DNA of 36,747 nt from assembly GCA_001724355.1 (NCBI GenBank), contig MEEF01000026.1, forward strand, positions 1 to 36,747, written 5' to 3'. Position numbers and translations under genes: made by a program. A model generated the notes under the pieces. That model saw nothing but the letters and a program-made list of their open reading frames with translations. It was not told where the DNA came from and did no database searches. This DNA is from Mesorhizobium sp. SCN 65-20. Its GTDB lineage: Bacteria > Pseudomonadota > Alphaproteobacteria > Rhizobiales > Rhizobiaceae. Of the stretch, positions 25,904 to 34,116 are shown one piece after another (positions within the stretch are counted from its first letter, which is position 1; each line of letters starts with the position of its first letter).

Positions 25904-26552
25904 TGCGGGCCTCCCGAACCGGGTTCACTCGCCTTTCGACCCAGCGCCCAAACAGCGCAATCGGATAGCAGGCGACGAAATAGGCCATGAGCAACGATAG
26001 ATAGATCGGAACCGGTTCGTACGCGATCTGCGAAATCTCCTTGGCCCTGAAGGTCATGTCGGTCAGCGTGATGAGGGACACAAGCGACGTCGCCTTCACC
26101 AGCTGGATGATGTGGTTGATGAAGGTCGGGCTCATCGCTACCAGCGCCTGGGGCAACTCGATGCGCAGCAGGATCGTCGGGCGCGACAGCCCGAGGGCCT
26201 GTCCTGCTTCCTTCTGGCCGCGGTCGAGCGCCTGCAGACCGGCGCGGACTGCCTGGCTTGCATAGCCGCCGATGTTGAGCCCGAGCACCATGGCGCCAAC
26301 GGTCATGGCCGAGAGCGTCACCCCGATCACCGGCAGCGCATAGTAGAAGACGAAGAGCAGGATGATGACGGCCGAACTGCGCCAGAACTCGATCACGCTG
26401 GTCACGACGAACCGCACGAAGCCGGTCGCCAGATATTGCGCGACGCCGAAAACCAGGCCGAAAGGAATGGCAAACAGCAAGCCGTAGATCGTGATGCCGG
26501 CGGTGACCCGGAAACCTTCGAGGATGCCCAGCCAGATGTCGAGGATGCTCAT
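25893..26552 (-). CDS. Polar amino acid ABC permease
   Basis: A 219-residue HisQ/GlnP-family permease. Helices include AGITIYGLLFAIPFGLVFGV, VIEFWRSSAVIILLFVFYYA and a late LSLLMAYFVACYPIALFGRW; the EAA loop reads GQKEAGQALGLSRPTILLRI. Its ATG overlaps the stop of the upstream chimeric gene by 4 bp (ATGA), a trace of the normal binding-protein-then-permease order. Confidence 0.93.
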   Translation of the reverse strand: MSILDIWLGILEGFRVTAGITIYGLLFAIPFGLVFGVAQYLATGFVRFVVTSVIEFWRSSAVIILLFVFYYALPVIGVTLSAMTVGAMVLGLNIGGYASQAVRAGLQALDRGQKEAGQALGLSRPTILLRIELPQALVAMSPTFINHIIQLVKATSLVSLITLTDMTFRAKEISQIAYEPVPIYLSLLMAYFVACYPIALFGRWVERRVNPVREARNGI

Positions 26553-27388
26553 TTGCCGACACCTGCCTCAACGGATCCACTACAGAGCTTGTCGGCTGTC
26601 ATCGTCTCCGGAACGGCTTCGGGGGTGCCGAAGCCGTATTTGGCCATGATCCCAGCGACCGTCCCGTCCTTTCTCAAGGCGGCAAGCTGTGCGTCATACA
26701 ACGCCTTGAGATCTTCATCTTCCTTGCGAAAGGCGACCGCGGCATAGTTCGCCTGCTCGTCGGCCACCACGAAAGGCGCCCGCTCCAGCCCTTGTGCGCT
26801 GCCTCCGTTCAAAAGGCCGATGACGGTTGGAGACGACAGGACGGCAACATCGATCCGACCGGCACGCAGAGCCGAAACGTTCGATTCAATGTCGGGAAAC
26901 AGAAGCATGCGGTCGTTCGGCACGCCCGCGGCGGTGGCATTCCTTGCGACCACGCTGCCGCGCCCAGCGCCCATGGTAATGATGTCTTCGGCCACTCCGT
27001 CGGCAAAATACTCGTATTCCGCGTCACTGCTCATATTGGCGAAAGGAAGAACGGCTATGGACGCTCTGGGCAGAGACAAAGCCTCTGCCGTAGTCACGGA
27101 GGGCCTGGGGCCGGCATATTTGTAACCGCGGCCATGGACGGTGACGATCATGTCGGCGGGCAGCAGTTTTCGTAGCGACGAAATGTGAACCTGGAGTGTG
27201 TTCTCCCCCACGACCAGACCGGGCCAAACCGCATCGAAGAGTTCGGTCTTGCCGATCACCTCGTCCGGTCTCTCCAGCAAGATGGCGAGAATGTCGAAGG
27301 ACCGCGCCGAAAGCTCCACCTGGCCCCTGGGCCCCAGCAGCAGCCTTTCAGTGCGTTTCAGGCGAAAGTTCCCGAAATCCACGTCCAT
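26549..27388 (-). CDS. Chimera: OmpR/CadC winged helix fused to a binding-protein lobe
   Basis: A 279-residue protein made of two unrelated parts in one frame. Residues 1-95 are an OmpR/CadC-type winged-helix DNA-binding domain (VELSARSFDILAILLERPDE, VGENTLQVHISSLRKLL, VTVHGRGYKY). Residues 108-137 begin the TolB-like domain common after such regulators (ASIAVLPFANMSSDAEYEYF). From about residue 138 the sequence becomes the second half of a polar-amino-acid periplasmic binding protein (GAGRGSVVARNA, LRAGRIDVAVLSSPTV, DGTVAGIMAKYG). No signal peptide or membrane segment is present, so the product would be cytoplasmic and could not feed the transporter. I infer an in-frame deletion joining a regulator gene to the transporter's binding-protein gene. 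It is intact as a frame; activity is unknown. Confidence 0.82.
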   Translation of the reverse strand: MDVDFGNFRLKRTERLLLGPRGQVELSARSFDILAILLERPDEVIGKTELFDAVWPGLVVGENTLQVHISSLRKLLPADMIVTVHGRGYKYAGPRPSVTTAEALSLPRASIAVLPFANMSSDAEYEYFADGVAEDIITMGAGRGSVVARNATAAGVPNDRMLLFPDIESNVSALRAGRIDVAVLSSPTVIGLLNGGSAQGLERAPFVVADEQANYAAVAFRKEDEDLKALYDAQLAALRKDGTVAGIMAKYGFGTPEAVPETMTADKLCSGSVEAGVGK

Positions 27389-27529
27389 TGGCCAAAAGCC
27401 CGTCGCTCGGGGGCAGGATAACCCATGACGGTTCTGTTGGCGAACTTCAGGACTGTTCAGAAGATTTCAGGACCGAACCAAGGACCTGAGCGGGAAGCGG
27501 TGTCACTCTACTTGCCACAAGAGGACACC

Positions 27530-27751
27530 ATGACCGACAACAGCTCCTTTATCACCCCAACCGCAGCCGGCCGCTCCCGCTTGCAGCGACTGAATATTCA
27601 GAGGTCCAGAATTGTAGCATCGATTGCGGCCTTACCCCGTTTGGTAGGAGCTGCATTGAAAATGGCCTACGTGGATCCCTACACCAGTCGCGGTCGACGC
27701 CCACAAGTAGTTCCGGACGATGACCTTGAAGGCCGCGACCCTACTTGGTGA
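27530..27751 (+). CDS. Small hypothetical protein divergent from the chimeric regulator
   Basis: A 73-residue basic protein (MTDNSSFITPTAAGRSRLQR, ending in DDDLEGRDPTW). No function recognised. The start at 27530 has GAGG eight bases upstream; the in-frame ATG at 27425 is less likely. It is divergent from the chimera, with about 140 bp between the starts. Confidence 0.5.
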   Translation: MTDNSSFITPTAAGRSRLQRLNIQRSRIVASIAALPRLVGAALKMAYVDPYTSRGRRPQVVPDDDLEGRDPTW

Positions 27752-27805
27752 GTTGACGGAGACATTTCGTCGCCAGTCGTGTCAGTCCCGCTGAGGTCGC
27801 TGGCG

Positions 27806-28471
27806 TTACAGTGGCGTTTCGACCGGAAGACCGGCCGCCCTCCATTCCGGTAACCCATCTTCCACACGCCGCGCCTGAAAGCCGCGCTTCCGCAAGAGCG
27901 CGACGGCTTCAAAAGACATCACGCACCAAGGACCGCGGCAATAGGCGACGATCTCGCGATCCGGCTGCAAATCGGACAGCCGCTCCTCCAACTGGCTGAG
28001 CGGCACGTTGAGCGCTCCCGGCAGATGCCCGAGCGCGAATTCGTCGGCTGGGCGAACGTCGATAACGGTGACGAGCCCTTCGCTTATGAGCGCGTTCAGT
28101 TCCTCACGTGAAACCGGTTCCATGTCGTCGCGGCGATCGAAATAACCTCTGACGACGCGCTCGACTTCCGCCGAATGCCGCTCGGCTACCGACCGAATGG
28201 CGGCAAAAGCGGCAAGAACACTCGCGTCCGCGAGCTGATAGCGGACGAACTTGCCGTCCCGCTCGGATGTCACCAGTCCAGCGCGGCGCATCGCCTGAAG
28301 ATGCTGCGAAACATTGGCGACCGGAAGCGAGAGCTTCGCGGCCAGGGCCTCCACGGTGCGCGGACCCTGCGCCAATTGCTCTATAAGCTCCAGCCTTTGA
28401 GGATTGCCGAGCCCCTTCGCGACGGCAGCAAACTGTTCGAAAAGCGCCTGCTTCGGATTGCGGATTGACAT
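27806..28471 (-). CDS. ArsR-family regulator with C-terminal rhodanese domain
   Basis: A 221-residue fusion. Residues 1-110 form an ArsR/SmtB winged helix (AKGLGNPQRLELIEQLAQGP and ANVSQHLQAMRRAGLVTSER). Residues 120-215 form a rhodanese domain with active loop AYCRGPWCVM, where the first Cys is the sulfur acceptor and a second Cys lies four positions on. Such fusions sense or handle reactive sulfur. The gene is divergent from an MBL-fold hydrolase and an MFS gene; the intergenic region carries an ATTCAA/TTGAAT palindrome. ATG 28471 is chosen because it begins the typical MSIRNPKQALFEQF sequence. Confidence 0.9.
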   Translation of the reverse strand: MSIRNPKQALFEQFAAVAKGLGNPQRLELIEQLAQGPRTVEALAAKLSLPVANVSQHLQAMRRAGLVTSERDGKFVRYQLADASVLAAFAAIRSVAERHSAEVERVVRGYFDRRDDMEPVSREELNALISEGLVTVIDVRPADEFALGHLPGALNVPLSQLEERLSDLQPDREIVAYCRGPWCVMSFEAVALLRKRGFQARRVEDGLPEWRAAGLPVETPL

Positions 28472-28494
28472 GGGTCTCTCAAGTACGTTAGTTA

Positions 28495-28514
28495 ATTCAA
28501 CATAATCATTGAAT
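28495..28514. promoter_or_regulatory. Candidate ArsR-family operator ATTCAA-N8-TTGAAT
   Basis: A perfect 6-bp inverted repeat with an 8-bp AT-rich centre, 24 bp upstream of the ArsR-rhodanese start. The spacing suits an ArsR dimer. It could control both the regulator and the divergent sulfur genes. Inferred from position and symmetry. Confidence 0.6.
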
Positions 28515-28549
28515 GATGCATACCACACCGGCACTGGAGGGACAAGTCC

Positions 28550-28624
28550 ATGTCCACAAGGCTGTTTTCCGCGTTCTATTGGCTCGGTGCCACGCAAGGC
28601 TTCCAAAAGGCGCTGGCGTCATGA
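28550..28624 (+). CDS. Possible 24-residue micro-ORF before the MBL gene
   Basis: ATG 28550, behind a strong GGAGGGA site about 9 bases upstream, opens a frame of 24 codons (MSTRLFSAFYWLGATQGFQK to LAS). Its TGA overlaps ATG 28621 of a 29-codon frame (28621-28710). Coupled by ATGA, these could be leader peptides or the remains of a gene. No homology recognised. Confidence 0.3.
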   Translation: MSTRLFSAFYWLGATQGFQKALAS

Positions 28625-28710
28625 CGGCGCGCGCAGCAATGAACCCCAAGTCTTGCTGCTCGCCGCTGTCTCACCGGTGTGGCTGGGCTATCGCCGGCGC
28701 GCTGAGCTAA
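28621..28710 (+). CDS. Possible 29-residue micro-ORF coupled to the previous one
   Basis: A short frame with two adjacent cysteines (NPKSCCSPLSHRCGW), starting at the ATGA overlap with the 28550-28624 frame and ending 46 bp before the MBL-fold gene. Cysteine content would fit a sulfur-responsive leader peptide, but this is speculative. Confidence 0.22.
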   Translation: MTARAAMNPKSCCSPLSHRCGWAIAGALS

Positions 28711-28756
28711 AGCCGGCCGAATAGTCCGACGCCTATTTCATCTGAGGAGCACCGTC

Positions 28757-29488
28757 ATGATCCTGAGGCAGTTTCTGCACTTCGAGCCCGTCGCCGCCTC
28801 GTATCTCTTCGGCTGCGGCGGAAAAGCCTCGGCCGCCATTGTCGACCCGGTCTTTCCAATCGAGCCTTATCTCGACGCGGCGAGCGCGACCGGCATGCGA
28901 ATTCTATACGTAATCGACACGCATGTTCACGCCGATCACGTGTCGGCCGGCCGTGATCTCGCCGAGGCAGCCGGTGCGGAATACGTGCTCTTCGAAGGTG
29001 CGGACGCCGGCTTTGCGTTCCTTGGGGTCAAGGATGGCGACGTCCTCGAACTCGGAAACGTCACCGCGACAGTCGTGCACACACCCGGCCATACGCCGGA
29101 GCATATCTCTATGCTCGTGACGGACCGCACCCGCGCGGCCGAACCATGGTTCGCGCTGACGGGCCACACGCTGATGGTCGGCGACCTCGGCCGCACCGAG
29201 CTCGCATCAAGTGCTGAAGACGGCGCGCGGTCGCTCTTTGCCAGCGTGCAGCGGCTGAAGAATCTGCCCGACCATGTCGAGGTGCTGCCCGGCGCCTTCT
29301 CTGGGTCGGTCTGCGGCCGCTTGCTGAGCGGCAAGCCTACCTCGACCATTGGCTTCGAGCGGCGCTTCAACAGGGCCTTCCGGATCGAGGACGAGGCGGC
29401 TTTCGTCAGCGCGATGACCGCCGACATTCCGCCATCGCCGCCGGAAGCGGCCCGTACGCGCGCGATTAACGCGGGCAAAACTGAATGA
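28757..29488 (+). CDS. MBL-fold hydrolase, persulfide-dioxygenase-like
   Basis: A 243-residue metallo-beta-lactamase-fold protein. Metal ligands are visible in THVHADHVSAG (His56, His58, Asp60, His61), VVHTPGHTPEH, and MVGDLGRT. It resembles the ETHE1/Blh group that oxidises glutathione persulfide. That fits the rhodanese-linked regulator next to it, but the substrate is inferred. It overlaps the following MFS gene by 4 bp. Confidence 0.86.
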   Translation: MILRQFLHFEPVAASYLFGCGGKASAAIVDPVFPIEPYLDAASATGMRILYVIDTHVHADHVSAGRDLAEAAGAEYVLFEGADAGFAFLGVKDGDVLELGNVTATVVHTPGHTPEHISMLVTDRTRAAEPWFALTGHTLMVGDLGRTELASSAEDGARSLFASVQRLKNLPDHVEVLPGAFSGSVCGRLLSGKPTSTIGFERRFNRAFRIEDEAAFVSAMTADIPPSPPEAARTRAINAGKTE

Positions 29489-30729
29489 CGGTGGCCGCGC
29501 CTCCGTCCGGAGTGACGCTCGGGCTGGCGGCCAACTGGCGCCAGTTCGCGCTGCTCATCCTGATCAACGCCTTTGTCGGAGGCATGGTGGGCATCGAGCG
29601 CACGGTCGTGCCGCTGATCGGCGCGGAAGAGTTCGGCATCACCTCGACCACGCTCGTGGTTTCTTTCATCGTCAGCTTCGGCGTTATCAAGGCAGTCGCC
29701 AATCTCGTCTCCGGTCAGATGGCCGACCGGTGGGGGCGCAAGTGTGTGCTCATCCTCGGTTGGCTCTTCGCCCTGCCGGTGCCCTTCATGATCATCTGGG
29801 CGCCGGACTGGAATTGGGTTATCGCGGCCAATGCGCTCCTCGGCGTGAGCCAAGGATTTGCCTGGTCAATGACAGTCATCATGAAGATCGACCTGGTCGG
29901 CCCGAAGGGTCGCGGGCTTGCCGTCGGGCTCAATGAGTTCGCTGGCTACCTTGCGGTTGGCATCACTGCTTTCTCTACCGGCTATCTCGCCAGCCGCCAT
30001 GGGCTGCGGCCGGTCCCGATCTATCTCGGCGTCGGTTATGCGATGCTCGGCACGATACTATCGATCCTGCTCGTGCGTGATACGCGCGAGTACGTGCGTG
30101 CAGAGCTGGCGAATCATCCACGCGAAGCATCAGCTCTCTCCTTCCGTGAAGTCTTTGCACTCACTTCCTTCCGCGACCGCAACCTCTTCGCTGCCTCGCA
30201 GGCAGGACTGGTCAACAACCTAAACGATGGCATGAGCTGGGGCATCTTTCCCCTCTTCTTCGCTGCGCACGGCCTCGGCGTCGAACGCATCGGCATCCTC
30301 AAGGCCATCTATCCACTCGTTTGGGGCGTGTTTCAGATCGTCACCGGCCCGCTCAGCGACCGCTTGGGTCGCAAAGGCCTGATCGTCGCCGGCATGTGGG
30401 TGCAGGCAGTGGCGTTGTTCCTGACCGCCGCGACCAGTGATTTCGCCTGGTGGCTAATCGCCAGCGTGCTGCTCGGTCTCGGCACCGCGATGGTCTACCC
30501 CAGCCTGATCGCCGCTGTGTCGGATGCGTCGCATCCCTCGTGGCGGGCGCGGTCGCTCAGCGTCTACCGTTTTTGGCGCGATCTGGGCTATGCGATCGGA
30601 GCACTCTCGGCCGGTTTAATCGCCGATTTCTTCGGCCTGGCGTCGGCGATCGCCGCGATCGCCGCGCTGACTTTCTTGTCGGGCGCAATCGTTGCGTTCT
30701 TCATGCACGAACGCCACGCCGTGAAGTAG
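29485..30729 (+). CDS. MFS transporter
   Basis: A 414-residue, 12-helix major facilitator. The cytoplasmic loop signature GQMADRWGRKCVLILG lies between helices 2 and 3, with a matching GPLSDRLGRKGLIVAG in the second half. It is co-translated with the MBL hydrolase (ATGA overlap). The sulfur context suggests export of a sulfur oxyanion or an inhibitory metabolite, but the sequence does not tell the substrate. Confidence 0.92.
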   Translation: MTVAAPPSGVTLGLAANWRQFALLILINAFVGGMVGIERTVVPLIGAEEFGITSTTLVVSFIVSFGVIKAVANLVSGQMADRWGRKCVLILGWLFALPVPFMIIWAPDWNWVIAANALLGVSQGFAWSMTVIMKIDLVGPKGRGLAVGLNEFAGYLAVGITAFSTGYLASRHGLRPVPIYLGVGYAMLGTILSILLVRDTREYVRAELANHPREASALSFREVFALTSFRDRNLFAASQAGLVNNLNDGMSWGIFPLFFAAHGLGVERIGILKAIYPLVWGVFQIVTGPLSDRLGRKGLIVAGMWVQAVALFLTAATSDFAWWLIASVLLGLGTAMVYPSLIAAVSDASHPSWRARSLSVYRFWRDLGYAIGALSAGLIADFFGLASAIAAIAALTFLSGAIVAFFMHERHAVK

Positions 30730-30806
30730 ACCGCCGCGTGCCATCTTTAGGAAGTTCACCCGTAAGATGCATGCCTTCACCCTCGGACTCACTTGACTGT
30801 AAAAAC

Positions 30807-31148
30807 TCACAGGTCGAACAGGCCGGCGTACCGCTGCAGGTAGAGAGGCAGCCTTGATCGGCCGCAACCCCGTCGCGCACGCTTTCCCAGCTTGCACCGT
30901 TTCGCTCGAACTTGCGGTGCTCCAAATCGACTCGGGTCCGGTTCGGCGCCTCGGCGGTGAAGTGAACCTCCCATTCGCTGGTCTTGTTGAGATCTGTCTC
31001 GAGCCGCCATTGCGGCGTGATGTTCCAACTGAGGAGCACACGGTGCGGCGGCTCATAACCCAGTACATTCGCCCAACGGCACTCGCTGCCGTCGGCGCCG
31101 CGATCGTAGATGTGACCGCCAACGCGCGGTTCGAACACCGTCTCCGCG
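30807..31148 (-). pseudogene. AHSA1/SRPBCC gene remnant, 5' truncated and frameshifted
   Basis: The last two thirds of an AHSA1-type SRPBCC protein: IAETVFEPRVGGHIYDRGAD, GSECRWANVLGYEPPHRVLL, SEWEVHFTAEAPNRTRVDLE. The N-terminal part is missing. A one-base deletion near 30850 (family Gly-Trp-x-Leu-Tyr reads GC-LSTC in frame 0) shifts the end; the other frame gives the natural PLYLQRYAGLFDL and stop at 30807. It is fused at its front to a piece of a pyridoxamine-oxidase-family gene. Confidence 0.75.
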
Positions 31149-31356
31149 ATCGGTAGACGAGTGTCGCGTTCTTCGCGCGACGGGTCTCTTCGGCGATTTC
31201 GGTGTCCTTCGCGGTGAAAAAGTAAATCGCCTTGCAATCACTGTCGAACTGCGCGGTCATGGGACGGGGGGCAACACCTACCATTCCAACCATAACGGTC
31301 ATATCCGAACGTATTGACTTCCAGAGCCTTGCTTCAAAATCCTTCTTGCCGGTCAT
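31149..31356 (-). pseudogene. Pyridoxamine-5'-phosphate-oxidase-family 5' remnant
   Basis: The first 67 or so residues (MTGKKDFEARLWKSIRSDMT, RPMTAQFDSD, AIYFFTAKDTEIAEETRRAK) match the start of general-stress-protein-26-type flavin-binding proteins. The gene then runs into the AHSA1 fragment. The original would have been about 150-160 residues. The pair looks like the product of one deletion. Confidence 0.72.
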
Positions 31357-31406
31357 CGCTTTCTCTCTCTGTTTCTGAGTGGGTCTAGCCTCCGACCGTG
31401 ACCTAG

Positions 31407-31725
31407 CGGCCGATCAGCAGGGCAGGGCCAGCACATAGATCTTCGCGCCTTCGGGACTGTCGGGCGTCAAGTCCGCGGCGGTAAGGCGTATGTGTTGATC
31501 CATCGTCTTGATGTGCCAACCCAACCGATGAGACAGCTATCCGTTCCGAACAGCGCCTCGGCGATCAAGGCATGATCGCCCGCATCTCGAGGTGTCAGCT
31601 GAGCCAATGTCGATATTGAACGCGCCTAACCTGGCGTGCCGATTGGCGATTTCCTGCGCCTCGTCGTCCGCCAACGACGCCTCGAGATCCTCCACAAGCA
31701 TTTCCAGTCTTGGAGTTAAGGGCAA
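31407..31725 (-). pseudogene. Degraded protein-coding fragment
   Basis: Coding-like pieces appear in different minus-strand frames: PLTPRLEMLVEDLEASLADD, then ALIAEALFGTDSCLIGW, then TMDQHIRLTAADLTPDSPEG ending in YVLALPC and a stop. At least two frame changes separate them. I do not recognise the family; it looks like a decayed gene. Confidence 0.35.
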
Positions 31726-32147
31726 ATGCCGACGGCCATCGCTCAGGAATTCGTATCAAGCCGGCTGTTTGGCCGACCATCGTTATTTGCGCGTTGCTTC
31801 TACCCGGCCGCCTCAAGAAAGCAGCGCATAAAGCACAGGCATTGGCGGATTCGTCGAAGCGACAATGTCGAAGCAAATTCGCGGCCATCTCGCTCGGTTA
31901 AAAAGGTGACCTAAGGAGGTTCAGCATAGCGCCGCGCAGCGGGAACCGGGACTGATCACCTCCGACGAATGGTCAACTCAGTTGCAATGGGCATGACGCG
32001 TGCCCTAAGCCCATAGGGTCCACTTTCCGCCGGGCCCTCGTAATACGCTAGGCATGGGTAAGGGCCCGTCAATACCAATTTCCTGCAAGTGACCGGCCGC
32101 GCCGGCATCCCCATCATGCGAACGACGTTCGTTATTCGGGGCAAGAC
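31726..32147. other. Gap before the kinase gene with no confident gene
   Basis: About 420 bp. It holds a good ribosome-binding-like AAGGAGG at about 31914-31920 without a start codon at the right distance, and short frames without family features. It probably contains the promoter of the kinase operon and further decayed sequence. Confidence 0.45.
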
Positions 32148-33089
32148 ATGCCGGTAATTGCCAATAATCTAGGAAGTCCGCTGCTGGCCAAGCTGCCCAG
32201 GGGAGATGCGATTGCTCATCATGGAGAACTCCTTCAGGGGGTGTTCGAAGATGATCACGGGGGACTGCATCGTGGGCTGGTAACGCTTCCGCTAAACGGT
32301 CTTCGTTCCAGCGCGTGGATTGAACTCGATGCTGGCGGAACACTCGGCGTCAAGCCGAACTGCCGCGTGAAGGCACTGCGGGCCGCAAAAATGACGTTGG
32401 AGCATCTCGGGAATCCGAATCTGGGTGGTCGCCTCGTTATCGAAACCGACATACCTGTCGGGCACGGCTACGGGTCCTCTACAGCCGATGTCGTTGCCGC
32501 CATCCGAGCAGTGGCAGCTGCATTGGGGGCGAGATTGCTTGCCTCAACGATAGCTCGCCTGGCGGTTGCGGCCGAAATTGCTTCAGACGCAATCGCGTTC
32601 GAAACAGAGGCGCTACTTTTTGCGCAACGAGAAGGCAAAGTCCTAGAGCATTTCGGTGGGGCCTTGCCGCCATTCGTGTTGGTCGGGTTCAAGGCCGACG
32701 CGACTGCCGGTGTTGATACGCTCGGCGTTGCTCCGGCTCGATACAACAGCGAGGAAATCCAGCTCTTCCGTGTTCTTCGCGGAATGGTCGCACGGGCCGT
32801 GCGCGAGCAGGACGCTCGTCTGCTTGGCAAGGCCTCGACGATGAGCGCGCGTATCAGCCAGCGCCATCTGCCGAAGCGACATTTCGAGGTCGTGACCGGG
32901 ATCGCAGACCATTATCGAGCCTGCGGGATTCAGGTGGCGCATAGCGGCTCCCTTTACGGGCTTATGCTGGATGCCCAATCCGCCACTCGAGACAGTATCT
33001 CTTCGATAACCACGGTGCTGGAGAACGCCGGCTTTCAAGACATCGGCGTCTTCCCGATCAATACGGAGGAGATTTCGTATGTCCTTTGA
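32148..33089 (+). CDS. PduX-like GHMP kinase (threonine/amino acid kinase)
   Basis: A 313-residue small-molecule kinase of the GHMP family. The ATP loop is PVGHGYGSSTADVVAA (residues 103-118). The C-terminal part, EQDARLLGKASTMSARISQR followed by LPK, then GIQVAHSGSLYGLMLD (residues 260-275), is closest to PduX, the L-threonine kinase of the cobalamin aminopropanol branch. PduX normally works with the decarboxylase CobD, which is absent here. Instead the next gene overlaps by 11 bp and encodes a PLP enzyme. I infer that it phosphorylates the side-chain hydroxyl of an amino acid (threonine, serine or homoserine), creating a leaving group for the PLP step. Alphaproteobacterial homoserine kinase is usually of another fold, so this is unlikely to be housekeeping ThrB. 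Confidence 0.82.
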   Translation: MPVIANNLGSPLLAKLPRGDAIAHHGELLQGVFEDDHGGLHRGLVTLPLNGLRSSAWIELDAGGTLGVKPNCRVKALRAAKMTLEHLGNPNLGGRLVIETDIPVGHGYGSSTADVVAAIRAVAAALGARLLASTIARLAVAAEIASDAIAFETEALLFAQREGKVLEHFGGALPPFVLVGFKADATAGVDTLGVAPARYNSEEIQLFRVLRGMVARAVREQDARLLGKASTMSARISQRHLPKRHFEVVTGIADHYRACGIQVAHSGSLYGLMLDAQSATRDSISSITTVLENAGFQDIGVFPINTEEISYVL

Positions 33090-34116
33090 AATCGACTATT
33101 TTCGAGCGCTGGAAACTCCGCGTCTCGCTCGGCTCGGCCCGAACGTCGCCGCGGCTGCATTTCCGTTGATGAAGTTGATGCCGGCACGCTTTATCCTCGA
33201 TCAGGCCGAAAAATCGGGAGAGCTGAAGGCCGGCGCCCACATTGTCGAGACGACCTCGGGCACGTTCGGCATGGCGGTTGCACTACTTGCTGCGGCGCGG
33301 GGCTTTCGGCTGACATTGGTGACTGCGGCCACGTTGATTGATCAGGCTTACCAGCGCAGACTGGAACGGCTGGGCGCGAAGGTCGTGGCCCTTGCGGATG
33401 AACGGGGCGACGGCAATCAGTCTGGAAGACTGGCGCATCTCAAGGCGATAATGGAAACTGAGCCCGGTGTTTTCTGGACGCGGCAGTACGACAGTGCAGG
33501 CAATTGGCAGTCCTATGCCCGACTGGCGGAACTGTTCGTTCGCTCAATGGGGCAGGTTGACTGGCTTGTCGGTTGCATCGGGACCGGCGGCTCGCTGTGC
33601 GGGACCGGGACTTTTCTGCGTCAGGTCTTTCCGCACCTGAAAATAGTCGCCGTCGACACGCATCGCAGCGTGCTGTTTGGGCAACCTTTGGGCAAGCGGA
33701 TGCTGCGCGGGCTTGGCAACAGCGTCATTCCGGCGAATGTCCGGCATGAACTGGTTGACGAAGTCCACTGGGTCGGAGCCTATGCGGCCTATCATCAGAC
33801 ACACTCGCTGTTGCGTAACCAGGGTATCTTCATGGGGCCGACAAGCGGAGCCGCAGCCCTCGTCGGCGACTGGATAGCACGGAGCAATCCGGACGCGGTC
33901 GTCGCAGTCATCATGCCTGATGAGGGACATCGCCATGCCGACACGGTCTACAACGACGACTGGCTCGCAAAGCTCTCAGATTGGCCGTGCGAGGCTGCAC
34001 GGGCGCCCGAGACCCTTGCTTCAATCGAACCGCGTGCAGAATGGGAGTGGACGCGCTTCGAGTGGTCAAGAAGGCATCTGGACAATGTCCTTTCTGCGCA
34101 GGCGGGGCCTAGTTGA
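33079..34116 (+). CDS. Cysteine-synthase-family PLP enzyme with unusual active site
   Basis: A 345-residue fold-type II PLP enzyme related to CysK, cystathionine beta-synthase and SbnA. The expected lysine is Lys32 (PLMKLMPAR), where relatives have SVKDR. The substrate loop is TSGTFGM (residues 59-65) instead of TSGNTGI, so the conserved Asn is lost. The phosphate-binding GTGGS (168-172) and the late GPTSGAAAL are retained. It overlaps the kinase gene by 11 bp, so the two are probably made together. It may catalyse a beta-replacement or elimination on the phosphorylated amino acid made by the kinase. The altered loop suggests a substrate other than O-acetylserine. Its 3' end overlaps the convergent threonine-synthase-like gene by 8 bp. 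Confidence 0.8.
   Translation: MSFEIDYFRALETPRLARLGPNVAAAAFPLMKLMPARFILDQAEKSGELKAGAHIVETTSGTFGMAVALLAAARGFRLTLVTAATLIDQAYQRRLERLGAKVVALADERGDGNQSGRLAHLKAIMETEPGVFWTRQYDSAGNWQSYARLAELFVRSMGQVDWLVGCIGTGGSLCGTGTFLRQVFPHLKIVAVDTHRSVLFGQPLGKRMLRGLGNSVIPANVRHELVDEVHWVGAYAAYHQTHSLLRNQGIFMGPTSGAAALVGDWIARSNPDAVVAVIMPDEGHRHADTVYNDDWLAKLSDWPCEAARAPETLASIEPRAEWEWTRFEWSRRHLDNVLSAQAGPS

Noticed and set aside
23416-27388. Ectoine uptake and degradation locus (ehu/doe)
   Set aside because: Only the deacylase resembles DoeB. No DoeA hydrolase, aminotransferase or ectoine-type binding protein is present.
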